Of a DNA stretch of 64,000 nucleotides, positions 17,178-25,600 are shown piece after piece. Each line of letters begins with the position of its first letter. The stretch's first letter is position 1. Under the pieces are notes generated by a model, which worked only from the letters and a program-made list of their open reading frames with translations, was not told where the DNA came from and searched no databases. Origin of the DNA: Bacillus sp. BP-3 (GTDB lineage: Bacteria > Bacillota > Bacilli > Bacillales > Bacillaceae_G); the NCBI RefSeq assembly GCF_028401955.1, contig NZ_JAQOTJ010000005.1:96204-160203 (forward strand). Reading direction: 5' to 3'. A program made the translations under genes and the position numbers.

Positions 17178-18827
17178 TTACGCCCCTTTCGTTTTGATTT
17201 TCAACCTACCACCAAGTTTACGCTGAATCTTTTCTAAAAATTCATCGCCAAATACTCGCCCTATTACGCCTGTACGGAATGCTAAATAGCTGTACACAGC
17301 TGCTCCTCCGATTGCACAAATGAAGGTTGTAACTAACGCCGCAAAACGGCTTGTCTCATATGGAAGCATAAAGGAAAGAACCCATAATAACACCTTAACA
17401 ACCACGACCATCACAGCTGTTAATACTGCAATTTGAAACGTTCGTTTATACACAAGTACAAATGAAAAGTGGGCATATTTTCGAATTTGTTTATTTGTAT
17501 ACCAAATGGATACAGCGAATCCTACACCTGTTGCTACGACTGCACCGATTGTTCCAAAATAACGAATGAATACCACGTTACATAAGAATTTTAAAATAAC
17601 GCCCATACCAAGTGCAATGACCGCATGCTTTTGCTGGTTAATCCCTTGTAAAATAGCTGCTGTTACTGTAAATAATGCGAATAATAACGCGACTGGAGCA
17701 TACCACATTAATACTTTTCCGCCGAGCGGATCAGCTTCATAAAATGCGGTATAAATTGGATACGCTAAAGTGGAAATTCCAATGACAGCTGGTAATGTTA
17801 AAAACATATTCACTTGATATGTTTGTGTAATTTGCTGCTTTAAATAACGGGACTGTCCTTCTGTAAACGATTTTGTAATCGCGGGTACGAGCGTTAAGCT
17901 ATACGCCGTTGCAAGCGATACTGGAATCATAATTAACTTATGTGTCCACATTGTAAAAATACCAAAGGCACGTTTTGCAATATCCCCTTGTCCAATCGCT
18001 TGCATAATAGAGTTAAACGTTAACGTGTCAATTTGCTGATAAAGCGGAATCGTTAACCCAATCACAACATAAGGAATCGCATAAGCAAACAGTTCTTTAT
18101 ATAGGTCAAATGTTCGAACCGTTGATTCAGGTACGGTTTGGTTAATTATGTATTGATCTAAATGATGCTTTCGCTTCCTCCAATACCAAATAAGGACAGC
18201 CAATGCTCCAACAGCGGAAACAAACGCTGCAAATGTCGCAACACCAATTGCTGTTGCAACCGAACCTTTTATTACTTTTATAACGACAAAACTACCTGCA
18301 AGTAAAAATACTATACGAATAATTTGTTCAATAATTTGTGAAACAGTCGTTGGCCCCATTGATTGGAACCCTTGAAAATAACCGCGAATTAAGCTCGCCG
18401 CTGGCACAACAAGAAGTGCAAAGCTAACGAGGCGAATGATCATTGTTACATCTTCTAAATCCTTTTGTAAATATTGTTTTCCAAGCGTCACCTCTGCAAA
18501 TAACGGTGCTGTCATATACAAGACGAAAAAGAAAAATATTCCGCTTATGATCATCATAACCATACCGGATTTAAACATTCGTTGGCTCGTCTTATAATCT
18601 CCAAGCGCATTGTATTTCGAAACAAACTTCGCAACTGCAAGCGGTACCCCCGCCGTTGCGATACTTAAGAAGATTGTATATGGAACATATCCATAGTTAT
18701 ATAGCGTCCCGCCTTCTGTGCCAACTAACGCATGAAACGGAAAAACATAAATCATGCCGAGGAACTTCACTAAAAATGTCCCAAGCGTCACAATAAGCGT
18801 TCCGCGTAAAAATTTTGAATCGGACAT
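17178..18827 (-). CDS. ytgP: MurJ-like lipid II flippase / MVF-family polysaccharide exporter
   Basis: 549 residues with fourteen or so transmembrane segments. It starts MSDSKFLRGTLIVTLGTFLVKFLG, as in YtgP, which acts as a lipid II flippase (MurJ) in B. subtilis. Charged positions in the core helices, such as RGYFQGFQSMGPT, fit the MOP superfamily. A strong AGGAGG precedes the ATG. It lies 45 bp upstream of ytzG on the same strand, so they may share a transcript. Confidence 0.9.
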   Translation of the reverse strand: MSDSKFLRGTLIVTLGTFLVKFLGMIYVFPFHALVGTEGGTLYNYGYVPYTIFLSIATAGVPLAVAKFVSKYNALGDYKTSQRMFKSGMVMMIISGIFFFFVLYMTAPLFAEVTLGKQYLQKDLEDVTMIIRLVSFALLVVPAASLIRGYFQGFQSMGPTTVSQIIEQIIRIVFLLAGSFVVIKVIKGSVATAIGVATFAAFVSAVGALAVLIWYWRKRKHHLDQYIINQTVPESTVRTFDLYKELFAYAIPYVVIGLTIPLYQQIDTLTFNSIMQAIGQGDIAKRAFGIFTMWTHKLIMIPVSLATAYSLTLVPAITKSFTEGQSRYLKQQITQTYQVNMFLTLPAVIGISTLAYPIYTAFYEADPLGGKVLMWYAPVALLFALFTVTAAILQGINQQKHAVIALGMGVILKFLCNVVFIRYFGTIGAVVATGVGFAVSIWYTNKQIRKYAHFSFVLVYKRTFQIAVLTAVMVVVVKVLLWVLSFMLPYETSRFAALVTTFICAIGGAAVYSYLAFRTGVIGRVFGDEFLEKIQRKLGGRLKIKTKGA

Positions 18828-18980
18828 AAAAAAATCCTCCTACATTATTCCAAACGCTGAACTCCAACTTTTGTATTGTACCACACTTTCTCCTCTAAAC
18901 AGTATATCCCTTCATTTTTCTTTTCTATGAAAACATGATATTCTTGAATGCAGCAAAACAAGAAAATGAGGTCGATTTAT

Positions 18981-20246
18981 ATGCATTATGATGTAATTGT
19001 CATTGGTGGAGGTCCTTCTGGATTAATGGCAGCGATAGGTGCTGCTGAAGAAGGCGCACGCGTCTTACTTCTTGATAAAGGTGACAAATTAGGAAGAAAG
19101 CTTGCTATTTCTGGCGGCGGACGCTGCAATGTAACGAACCGCCTTCCGCTTGATGAAATTGTGAAACACATTCCTGGAAATGGTCGTTTCTTATACAGTG
19201 CCTTTTCTATTTTTAATAATGAAGATATTATTCAGTTTTTCGAAAAGCTTGGCGTCAAATTAAAAGAAGAAGATCATGGTCGTATGTTCCCTGTATCAAA
19301 TAAAGCACAGTCCGTTGTAGATGCTTTATTAACACGTTTAAAAGAGCTGAGCGTTACCATTCGGACAAATCTCCCTGTTAAAACTGTAGAGTATGAAAAT
19401 GGACAAACCAAAGCGGTTGTCCTACAAAATGGTGAAGTGCTGGAAACAAATCATGTCGTGATTGCAGTTGGCGGAAAATCTGTACCGCATACAGGCTCTA
19501 CTGGGGATGGCTATGCTTGGGCAGAAAAGGCAGGGCATACAATTACCGAGCTCTTCCCAACAGAAGTACCACTCCTTTCGAATGAACCATTTATTCGCGA
19601 CCGTACATTACAAGGCTTAGCACTTCGTGATGTAGAACTAAGCGTATTAAATCCAAAAGGAAAAGCGGTTATCTCTCATAAAATGGATATGCTCTTTACC
19701 CACTTCGGTGTGTCTGGGCCAGCTGCTCTGCGCTGTAGTCAGTTTGCCCTGAAAACGATGAAAAAGTTCAAAACAAACAACGTAACAATGAGCATTGATG
19801 CGTTGCCAGAAGAACATGGCGAACAGCTTTTCCAGCGCATGATGAAGCAACTAAAAGAAGAGCCGAAAAAAGCAATAAAGAATGTACTGAAAGGCTATGT
19901 GCCTGAGCGTTATTTCTTATTTTTGTTAGAGAAAAATGAAATTGACGGTAGTCAGCAATGTGGACAAATTTCTCACGAAAAAATCCGCGCTCTTGCTTCA
20001 GATTTCAAAGGATTTACCTTTACCGCAAATGGAACGCAGCCTCTTGAAAAGGCATTCGTTACAGGGGGCGGTGTGTCGGTGAAAGAAATTAATCCGAAAG
20101 AAATGTCATCAAAGCTTATGAACGGCTTATATTTCTGCGGAGAAATTCTTGATATTCACGGCTATACAGGCGGGTATAATATTACCTCAGCATTCGTTAC
20201 AGGCCGAATTGCTGGAATGACCGCTGGTCAAAATGCTACCATATAG
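18981..20246 (+). CDS. ytfP: FAD-dependent oxidoreductase of the HI0933/BaiN-like family (YtfP)
   Basis: 421 residues. The N-terminal dinucleotide motif reads [14 protein letters not shown], followed by [20 protein letters not shown], both hallmarks of this flavoprotein family, and a C-terminal [16 protein letters not shown]. The substrate is unknown. The ATG at 18981 was chosen over one at 18948 because GAGGT lies at good spacing. It is divergent from ytgP and ends in a terminator. Confidence 0.88.
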   Translation: MHYDVIVIGGGPSGLMAAIGAAEEGARVLLLDKGDKLGRKLAISGGGRCNVTNRLPLDEIVKHIPGNGRFLYSAFSIFNNEDIIQFFEKLGVKLKEEDHGRMFPVSNKAQSVVDALLTRLKELSVTIRTNLPVKTVEYENGQTKAVVLQNGEVLETNHVVIAVGGKSVPHTGSTGDGYAWAEKAGHTITELFPTEVPLLSNEPFIRDRTLQGLALRDVELSVLNPKGKAVISHKMDMLFTHFGVSGPAALRCSQFALKTMKKFKTNNVTMSIDALPEEHGEQLFQRMMKQLKEEPKKAIKNVLKGYVPERYFLFLLEKNEIDGSQQCGQISHEKIRALASDFKGFTFTANGTQPLEKAFVTGGGVSVKEINPKEMSSKLMNGLYFCGEILDIHGYTGGYNITSAFVTGRIAGMTAGQNATI

Positions 20247-20252
20247 TAATAA

Positions 20253-20280
20253 AAAAGGAGCCTAATTACAGACTCCTTTT
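20253..20280 (+). terminator. Terminator of ytfP
   Basis: AAAAGGAG and CTCCTTTT form the stem, with A-rich sequence before and CATTTG after. Confidence 0.75.
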
Positions 20281-20316
20281 CATTTGTAATTGTAAAAAAG
20301 CAAAAGGGGAAAACAG

Positions 20317-21765
20317 ATGAGAAAAAAAGTAATGATATCTTTAATGTTAATGACGTTTCTTTCCGCTGTTGAAGGAACGATTGTTAGCACAGCGGTGCCT
20401 CGCATCACAAGTGAACTTTCAGGAGTAGGACTTGTAAGCTGGGTATATGCGATTTATATGTTAGCAACCGCAGTAACAACTCCGATTTACGGGAAGCTAG
20501 CAGATTTATTTGGACGTAAAAAAGTATTATTAATTGGGGCTGCCATCTTTTTAATCGGCTCTACATTATGCGGCGTTGCAACATCAATGGAGCAATTAAT
20601 TCTGTTCCGCGCCCTGCAAGGAGTAGGAGCAGGTGCTGTTATGCCAATTACAATGACTATTATCGGTGACTTATATAGCGAAGCAAAAGATCGAGCAAAA
20701 GCCCAAGGTTGGTTGAGCGCTGTTTGGGGTGTATCTGGTGTTGTCGGGCCGCTAGTTGGCGGTTTTTTAGTCGATTCACTATCTTGGCGTTATATCTTTT
20801 TCTTAAACATTCCATTTGGAATCTTCGCTTGCGCGATGATTGCAATTTCTTATAAGGAATCCATCAAACCAGCAAAACATCATATCGATTATCCAGGTGC
20901 AATTGTCTTCTCACTTAGTACGATTACCTTACTTTATGCACTACTAACAGGAAGTCAGCATCAAAACTGGGGCGATATCACAATTATCAGCCTGCTAGTA
21001 TTTGCTGGTTTCGCATTTATTCTTTTCTTACTTGTAGAAAAAAAATCACCAGAACCATTAATTCCGTTAGAGTTATTCGCTAACCGAACTGTATCTATTA
21101 TAAACGTATTAACGTTAATTGCTGGTGCGATGATTATTAGTATTACAATGTACCTTCCGATTTGGACACAAGGGGTATTAGGAAAAAATGCAACGGAAGC
21201 TGGTATGATTCTGATGCCAATTCCTGTATTATGGACAGTTGGTGCAATGATGTCTGGTAACTTAGTTGGCCGTTTACAAACAAAACAAATTATCGTACTT
21301 GGCGGCAGCATTTTATCCGCTGCAACGTTCTTATTATTTATGCTATCTACTCACTCACATCCAGCTCTTATTTACATTGCAATGGGGATGTTCGGCATGG
21401 GAATGGGACTTATGACACCAATCTTTATGGTCACAATTCAAGCTTCTGTCCCTGCAAATAAACGCGGAACAGCAGTCGGTTTAAATACATTTATTAATAC
21501 ATTTAGTCAAACGCTAGGTGCAGCAGTATTTGGAACCATTTTCAATACAGTCATCCACAGCGCAGGAGACGGAAATGTAAACTTAGTAACTTCGGAGCAT
21601 GGAAGTACTGCGACAGGATCACAAGAAGTACTCGCTTCTAGTGTTCATATTATCTTTAGCGGCACATTTATATTAGCCGTTATCAGTTTAGTTATTGCAT
21701 GGGTATGCTTACAATCCAAACAACAAGAAACAGTTGCACCGCAGCAAAAAGGCACTGCACTGTAG
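20317..21765 (+). CDS. MFS multidrug efflux transporter, DHA2 (EmrB/QacA) type
   Basis: 482 residues with about fourteen transmembrane helices. Signature elements: GKLADLFGRKKVLLIG between helices 2 and 3, the motif C-like WGVSGVVGPLVGGFLVD, and LFRALQGVGAGAVMP. Such proteins expel cationic drugs or dyes in exchange for protons. No regulator gene is adjacent. AAGGGG precedes the ATG. It is flanked by terminators, so it is a single-gene unit. Confidence 0.88.
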   Translation: MRKKVMISLMLMTFLSAVEGTIVSTAVPRITSELSGVGLVSWVYAIYMLATAVTTPIYGKLADLFGRKKVLLIGAAIFLIGSTLCGVATSMEQLILFRALQGVGAGAVMPITMTIIGDLYSEAKDRAKAQGWLSAVWGVSGVVGPLVGGFLVDSLSWRYIFFLNIPFGIFACAMIAISYKESIKPAKHHIDYPGAIVFSLSTITLLYALLTGSQHQNWGDITIISLLVFAGFAFILFLLVEKKSPEPLIPLELFANRTVSIINVLTLIAGAMIISITMYLPIWTQGVLGKNATEAGMILMPIPVLWTVGAMMSGNLVGRLQTKQIIVLGGSILSAATFLLFMLSTHSHPALIYIAMGMFGMGMGLMTPIFMVTIQASVPANKRGTAVGLNTFINTFSQTLGAAVFGTIFNTVIHSAGDGNVNLVTSEHGSTATGSQEVLASSVHIIFSGTFILAVISLVIAWVCLQSKQQETVAPQQKGTAL

Positions 21766-21798
21766 AAAAAAGTGTTGAGAAATTCTCAACACTTTTTT
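21766..21798 (+). terminator. Terminator of the MFS gene
   Basis: AAAAAAGTGTTGAGAA and TTCTCAACACTTTTTT form a perfect stem directly behind the stop codon. Confidence 0.92.
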
Positions 21799-21962
21799 CA
21801 TGTGACAAGCACTTCTCTCAACATTCCCTCATACACTGCTCACATAAGAAACTTAATTCAAACTTACAAAAATAAAAGAGATAGGTGAAATGTACTATTG
21901 CATCACATGTTCTGAAATTCATTATGAAAGAAGTGCAACAGACAAAGTTTTCGAAAATGGTT

Positions 21963-22036
21963 TTTATCCCGCATTAACGGGCAGTAAAGGCTAGAGAAGA
22001 GCAGGGAAGAAAACTACCCACTAATAGCGAGATAAA
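21963..22036. repeat. Short bcr1-related element made of one long imperfect inverted repeat
   Basis: 74 bp starting TTTATCCCGCATTAACGGGC, identical to the bcr1 left end, and ending in its imperfect complement TACCCACTAATAGCGAGAT plus AAA. The 3' two-thirds of normal copies is missing. The borders TTTAT and ATAAA make the unit symmetrical, so it could fold into a single hairpin. It lies in the 307-bp gap between the MFS gene and cse60. Confidence 0.65.
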
Positions 22037-22039
22037 TAC

Positions 22040-22068
22040 AAAAAAGACGACGCGAAGTCGTCTTTTTT
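22040..22068. terminator. Bidirectional terminator behind cse60
   Basis: AAAAAAGACGAC, loop GCGAA, GTCGTCTTTTTT. It lies 4 bp from the cse60 stop codon on the minus strand. Confidence 0.92.
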
Positions 22069-22072
22069 GTAT

Positions 22073-22255
22073 TTAAGACCGATATACAACCATCGCAGAG
22101 AAACAATAAATCTGACTCTCTTCATCATTGTTCGAAACCGATACTTGGTACTTAATATCTATAATTTGTTCTTCGTCCATTTTTTTCAAAAAGACATTGA
22201 TTGCCTCTTCTAAATCCTTTTCATGACTTTCATCAAAGATCTTCACGCGAATCAC
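22073..22255 (-). CDS. cse60: Sporulation protein Cse60
   Basis: 60 residues, VKIFDESHEKDLEEAINVFL then IDIKYQVSVS, matching the small Cse60 family, which in B. subtilis is made during sporulation under sigma-E. The biochemical role is not known. The start is GTG, one base behind the stop codon of the upstream gene, with AGGATGGTG as ribosome-binding region, so the two genes form an operon. Confidence 0.8.
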   Translation of the reverse strand: MIRVKIFDESHEKDLEEAINVFLKKMDEEQIIDIKYQVSVSNNDEESQIYCFSAMVVYRS

Positions 22256-22256
22256 A

Positions 22257-22493
22257 TTAACACCATCCTAAGTCACAACCTTCTACTGCTGGACTGTTAT
22301 CTCGGCGCGTATCAATGATGCGATAAAACTTACCATCTTCATATAAGTAACCATCTTCTAATATATACTGCTTTTCTTCAGTATAGACATAAAACTTACC
22401 AATCATAAATTTATTAGAATATAATTCCAAATAATCTGTCTTAAATTTCGCCACTACCTTATCGGTAATATCAATTTTAATTGTACGGCTCAT
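22257..22493 (-). CDS. Small conserved hypothetical protein (78 aa)
   Basis: 78 residues, soluble, rich in Tyr and Lys (FKTDYLELYSNKFM, FYVYTEEKQYILEDGYLYED), ending CDLGWC with two Cys. I do not recognise a named family. It is the first gene of an operon with cse60, so a sporulation-related role is likely by context. GGAGGGGTGGGAG precedes the ATG. Confidence 0.6.
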   Translation of the reverse strand: MSRTIKIDITDKVVAKFKTDYLELYSNKFMIGKFYVYTEEKQYILEDGYLYEDGKFYRIIDTRRDNSPAVEGCDLGWC

Positions 22494-22569
22494 CTCCCAC
22501 CCCTCCTTTCGAAAAAGAACGGATTGGTTTATTGTATTAAGGATTTTTTATTTTATGAATGAAAATTAA

Positions 22570-22680
22570 GGGGATATGCTGTAAAAAAAGGGAGACGTGC
22601 CGTGGAATTCCAATTTCATTAGCGAACTTACCGCTTTAGTCATCGGAGCGTAACCCCTCTGTATTCATAAGTACCCTGTC
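22570..22680. other. Hairpin-rich intergenic segment, unknown
   Basis: A stretch of higher GC than its surroundings with short self-complementary parts: GGAATTCC, AGCG-N7-CGCT, and ACCCCTC beside GGAGCG. It lies in the 378-bp gap between the cse60 operon and the LPXTG gene. It does not fit any riboswitch I can recall. It may be a further dispersed repeat. Confidence 0.3.
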
Positions 22681-22701
22681 TTTTTAAAGTGATATCCACA
22701 C

Positions 22702-22778
22702 TTAGCAATATCTAAAACTAGTAACTACAATTAAGGTTGGTATAGAGTAAAATTTCGCTACATATACAGAAAAACCTA
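22702..22778 (-). pseudogene. Remnant of a DUF4306 (YjdJ-like) gene
   Basis: On the minus strand one frame reads FSVYVAKFYSIPTLIVVTSF before a stop. The intact DUF4306 gene at 24693-24998 has FFVYAAKFYPIPVLIMVASF at the matching place. The DNA is also clearly similar (GGTATAG-GTAAAATTT on this strand). Nothing else of the gene remains, so this is a leftover of a second copy. Confidence 0.7.
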
Positions 22779-22795
22779 CAAAAAATGTAATTATA

Positions 22796-22824
22796 TTGAT
22801 TAATATTGTAATTTTTGGTATAAA
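22796..22824 (+). promoter_or_regulatory. Sigma-A promoter of the LPXTG protein gene
   Basis: TTGATT at 22796-22801 and TATAAA at 22819-22824 are separated by exactly 17 bp. Transcription would start near 22831, giving a leader of about 40 nt. Confidence 0.7.
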
Positions 22825-22871
22825 TTTCTTGTAGAGTTTTAAAAAAATTCAAAATTCAGAGGTGGTTTCTA

Positions 22872-24539
22872 GTGAAGAAAAAATACGCTTTACCAGCAGT
22901 CGCAGCTACATCCTTATTACTGCAACCTATGAGTACGTTTGCTCAAACGAACGAAACAAAGACTGTTACTTCAGAAGAAAAAAAAGAAAATGTAACTCAG
23001 AAAGAACTTGAATCAAAACAAACGAATGCTTCTGAAACTGCGCAAAGGCAAGAATCCAAGTCCGAACAACAACAGCAAACTGAACAAACAAAACCTGTAC
23101 AAGAACAAAAGTCAACTGAACAAACGAAACCTGTACAAGAAAAAAGCAAACCAGCCGCTCCACCTTCTCAAGAGAATAAACCAACACCTCAGCAAACGGC
23201 ACCTACAAAAGAAGAAAAATTAAAAGAGGAAACAAACCAGCAAGCACAAGCAAAACAAACAATTTCAGAACTATTCCCTGACGCAACCATTGCCAGTGCA
23301 ATTGCTAGTGAGCTTGGAAAGAAAATTGATGATAAAGTAACAGAAGAAGAATTACAGCAAGTAACAACGCTTGACATTACAAATGAGGGAACATTCACTT
23401 CCTTACAAGGATTTCACTTATTACCAAATTTAGAAGAGCTCAATTTGGATGCAAATAAAAAAGTAAACGAGGCATTACCTAAATCGTCTCTTTCTATTGA
23501 TCTATCAAACAATAAGAAACTGAAGCACTTAGCTATAAGCAACTTAGGAATCAATGCCCTTTCATTACCTGAAAATAAAGATTTACAATTATTGCATTTA
23601 GAAAACAATCAAATTGCTGTATTAGATGTATCTAACCAAACGAAATTAACTGCTCTGTCAGCTGTACATAATGGTATAAAAGAATTACGTTTACCAAAAG
23701 AATCGAAACTAGACACACTTGATGTATCTAACAACAATCTAACAAATTTGAATTTAGAAAATCAAGTTGCATTGCACACTCTCCTTGCAGAACACAATGC
23801 ACTTTCTTCTATACAGTTCAATCCAAACGTAATACTTCACAATATCCAATTAAATAACAATGCACTGAATGATTTGCCTAGCTTAAACACATCCAAACTT
23901 TCTTATTTAAATATCGTAGAAAATAAATTTGATTTAAAAAATGGACCATTTGCGAAAAAGCATCTTGAATTGTTACAGCAAGATTTTAAGCCTGATAATG
24001 GACAAGAGGCTTTTGGTTATTATTTTGATTATCAATTCTCCACTCACAGTGATCGTCCAGATGCACCAGTTGTCCTTGCTAATATGAACAACAAGAAGAT
24101 TTTAGGCGTAACTCAACATATGGAATACTCTCTTGATGAAGGAAAAACATGGCATGATTTCATGATTAATGGACAGCTTTCAGTCGAAGAAGGTAAAAAA
24201 GCCCTCATTCGATACAAAAAGACTGATAAATGGTTAGAGAGTGAATCAACAAAACTAGTATTCTCACAAACAGATAATACAAACAATGGAAATGGGAATA
24301 ACAATAATAACGGAAATTCCAACAACGGCAATAACAACTCTAATAACAATGGAAATGGGAATAACAATAATAATTCTAATAACAGTAACACAAATGGAAC
24401 AGGTCAAGTTAACAACTCAACGAAATCCCAATCACTTCCACAAACAGGTTCTGCTGTTGAAACAACTGGAATCGCTGGAGCGCTTGCACTCCTTGGAGCT
24501 TGGTTCTTGCGAAGAAAGGCACAGCGAGAAGGACAATAA
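22872..24539 (+). CDS. Cell-wall-anchored leucine-rich-repeat surface protein (internalin-like, LPXTG)
   Basis: 555 residues. A signal peptide (MKKKYALPAVAATSLLL, cleaved near TFAQ) is followed by a Gln/Lys/Thr-rich stretch to about residue 130. Residues about 150-370 contain leucine-rich repeats of the form LDVSNxxLTNLNLxN. A beta-rich region follows, then an Asn/Gly/Ser linker at about 470-520. The sorting signal is LPQTG at 522-526, a hydrophobic span and RRKAQREGQ. Sortase would attach it to peptidoglycan; LRR proteins of this kind often mediate adhesion, which is inference. The start is GTG with GAGGTGG upstream. Confidence 0.88.
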   Translation: MKKKYALPAVAATSLLLQPMSTFAQTNETKTVTSEEKKENVTQKELESKQTNASETAQRQESKSEQQQQTEQTKPVQEQKSTEQTKPVQEKSKPAAPPSQENKPTPQQTAPTKEEKLKEETNQQAQAKQTISELFPDATIASAIASELGKKIDDKVTEEELQQVTTLDITNEGTFTSLQGFHLLPNLEELNLDANKKVNEALPKSSLSIDLSNNKKLKHLAISNLGINALSLPENKDLQLLHLENNQIAVLDVSNQTKLTALSAVHNGIKELRLPKESKLDTLDVSNNNLTNLNLENQVALHTLLAEHNALSSIQFNPNVILHNIQLNNNALNDLPSLNTSKLSYLNIVENKFDLKNGPFAKKHLELLQQDFKPDNGQEAFGYYFDYQFSTHSDRPDAPVVLANMNNKKILGVTQHMEYSLDEGKTWHDFMINGQLSVEEGKKALIRYKKTDKWLESESTKLVFSQTDNTNNGNGNNNNNGNSNNGNNNSNNNGNGNNNNNSNNSNTNGTGQVNNSTKSQSLPQTGSAVETTGIAGALALLGAWFLRRKAQREGQ

Positions 24540-24545
24540 CTGAAA

Positions 24546-24600
24546 TAAAAAAAGAAATCAAATTGAATCCTTTTATGAGGATAAATTTGATTTCTTTTTA
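24546..24600. terminator. Terminator of the LPXTG gene
   Basis: AAAAAGAAATCAAATT and AATTTGATTTCTTTTT form the outer stem and GAATCC/GGAT extends it inwards. Confidence 0.85.
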
Positions 24601-24692
24601 CTTCACAAACATTATGATAAAGTAGGAATGAAATGTGTGAAACGCTCATTTATTTTCGGAAAAAAGCAGATTATCAGTATACATAACTACTT

Positions 24693-24998
24693 CTAAACTT
24701 TATAAATGCCTCTTTTCTTCAAAATAAGATACATACTTAAAAACAATATATACCCAAAACTCGCAACCATAATCAACACTGGTATAGGATAAAATTTAGC
24801 TGCATATACAAAAAAATCGATTTGCAAAATGTCGTCATAATTTGAAACTGGCCCTTTAAAATAATTCGTAAACTTAGCGGAATATTTCCATTCAAATGAA
24901 TCCTCGATTAGATTACTTCCTTCGTACCAACTAATAAGAGCGGAAACGCTGAAGAAGATAATTGCTATCCCGAATTGAACGATGTACCTTGTTTTCAT
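24693..24998 (-). CDS. DUF4306 (YjdJ-like) membrane protein
   Basis: 101 residues with an N-terminal membrane segment (FGIAIIFFSVSALISW), a soluble middle containing SWYEGSNL and FEWKYSAKFTNYF, and a second segment (IPVLIMVASFGYILFLSMYLIL). SWYEGS and the layout fit the YjdJ/DUF4306 family of unknown function. GGAGAAAAG precedes the ATG. A remnant of a second copy lies upstream of the LPXTG gene. Confidence 0.65.
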   Translation of the reverse strand: MKTRYIVQFGIAIIFFSVSALISWYEGSNLIEDSFEWKYSAKFTNYFKGPVSNYDDILQIDFFVYAAKFYPIPVLIMVASFGYILFLSMYLILKKRGIYKV

Positions 24999-25098
24999 AC
25001 ACTTTTCTCCTTTTTATTTTACGAACAAAACAAAGCGCCCCCAAGTTTATACTCAGTAGGCACTCTCCTGTACATGTATCGTTTTAAACGATCATATG

Positions 25099-25302
25099 TC
25101 ATACGTTGTTATCTCTCTGCTTTTTATAGAAGCGATTTGAATCCTCGATCATAATCCCTCCAACAATTATCATGATTCCCGCAGATATTTTGATACACAA
25201 TCTATATACATATTCTAAATCTTGAAAATAAAGTGTTGTGACCATGTAAATAACAGCACCAGCTACTGCAAGAATTAAACCTTTATATTTCTGAAAGAAC
25301 AT
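25099..25302 (-). CDS. Small membrane protein (67 aa), function unknown
   Basis: Two hydrophobic helices, GLILAVAGAVIYMVTTLYF and ISAGIMIIVGGIMI, joined by QDLEYVYRLCIK and followed by a charged tail. AGGTGG precedes the ATG. No named family recognised. It follows the DUF2935 genes on the same strand, with about 180 bp between. Confidence 0.5.
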   Translation of the reverse strand: MFFQKYKGLILAVAGAVIYMVTTLYFQDLEYVYRLCIKISAGIMIIVGGIMIEDSNRFYKKQRDNNV

Positions 25303-25480
25303 GTAAATCCACCTTTACTATGTATATACAATTGACATAAAAGCTAGCGTAAATCTTGCAATTGATATGTCAAAAAACAAAGAATCCAAAATAATACATA
25401 ACATCCAATATATTCATAATAAAGGTTTGTAGAGTATAATTCAATATCCATATTAAAACTAGAGAATCCTAGCTATATGA

Positions 25481-25600
25481 TTACTGTCCGAATTGCTCCA
25501 TTTGTTTTAGTTTTAATCGCTGTTCTAAAGCGTGAATCATAAAGAGGAAATGCTTCGCTTCTCTTACAACGTGATCCGCTAGTAAAGGATTAATTACATT
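25481..25600 (-). pseudogene. C-terminal remnant of a second DUF2935 gene
   Basis: The minus-strand frame reads NVINPLLADHVVREAKHFLF then IMHALEQRLKLKQMEQFGQ and stops. The intact neighbour ends IIHPLLADHVFREADRFLEI. The fragment starts within the last codons of the intact gene, in another frame. It is best explained as the tail of a tandem duplicate fused by deletion. Confidence 0.75.

Noticed and set aside
24628-24696. A 22-codon frame (MKCVKRSFIFGKK) as a possible signalling peptide
   Set aside because: No convincing SD, it overlaps the DUF4306 gene end, and no regulator partner is nearby.
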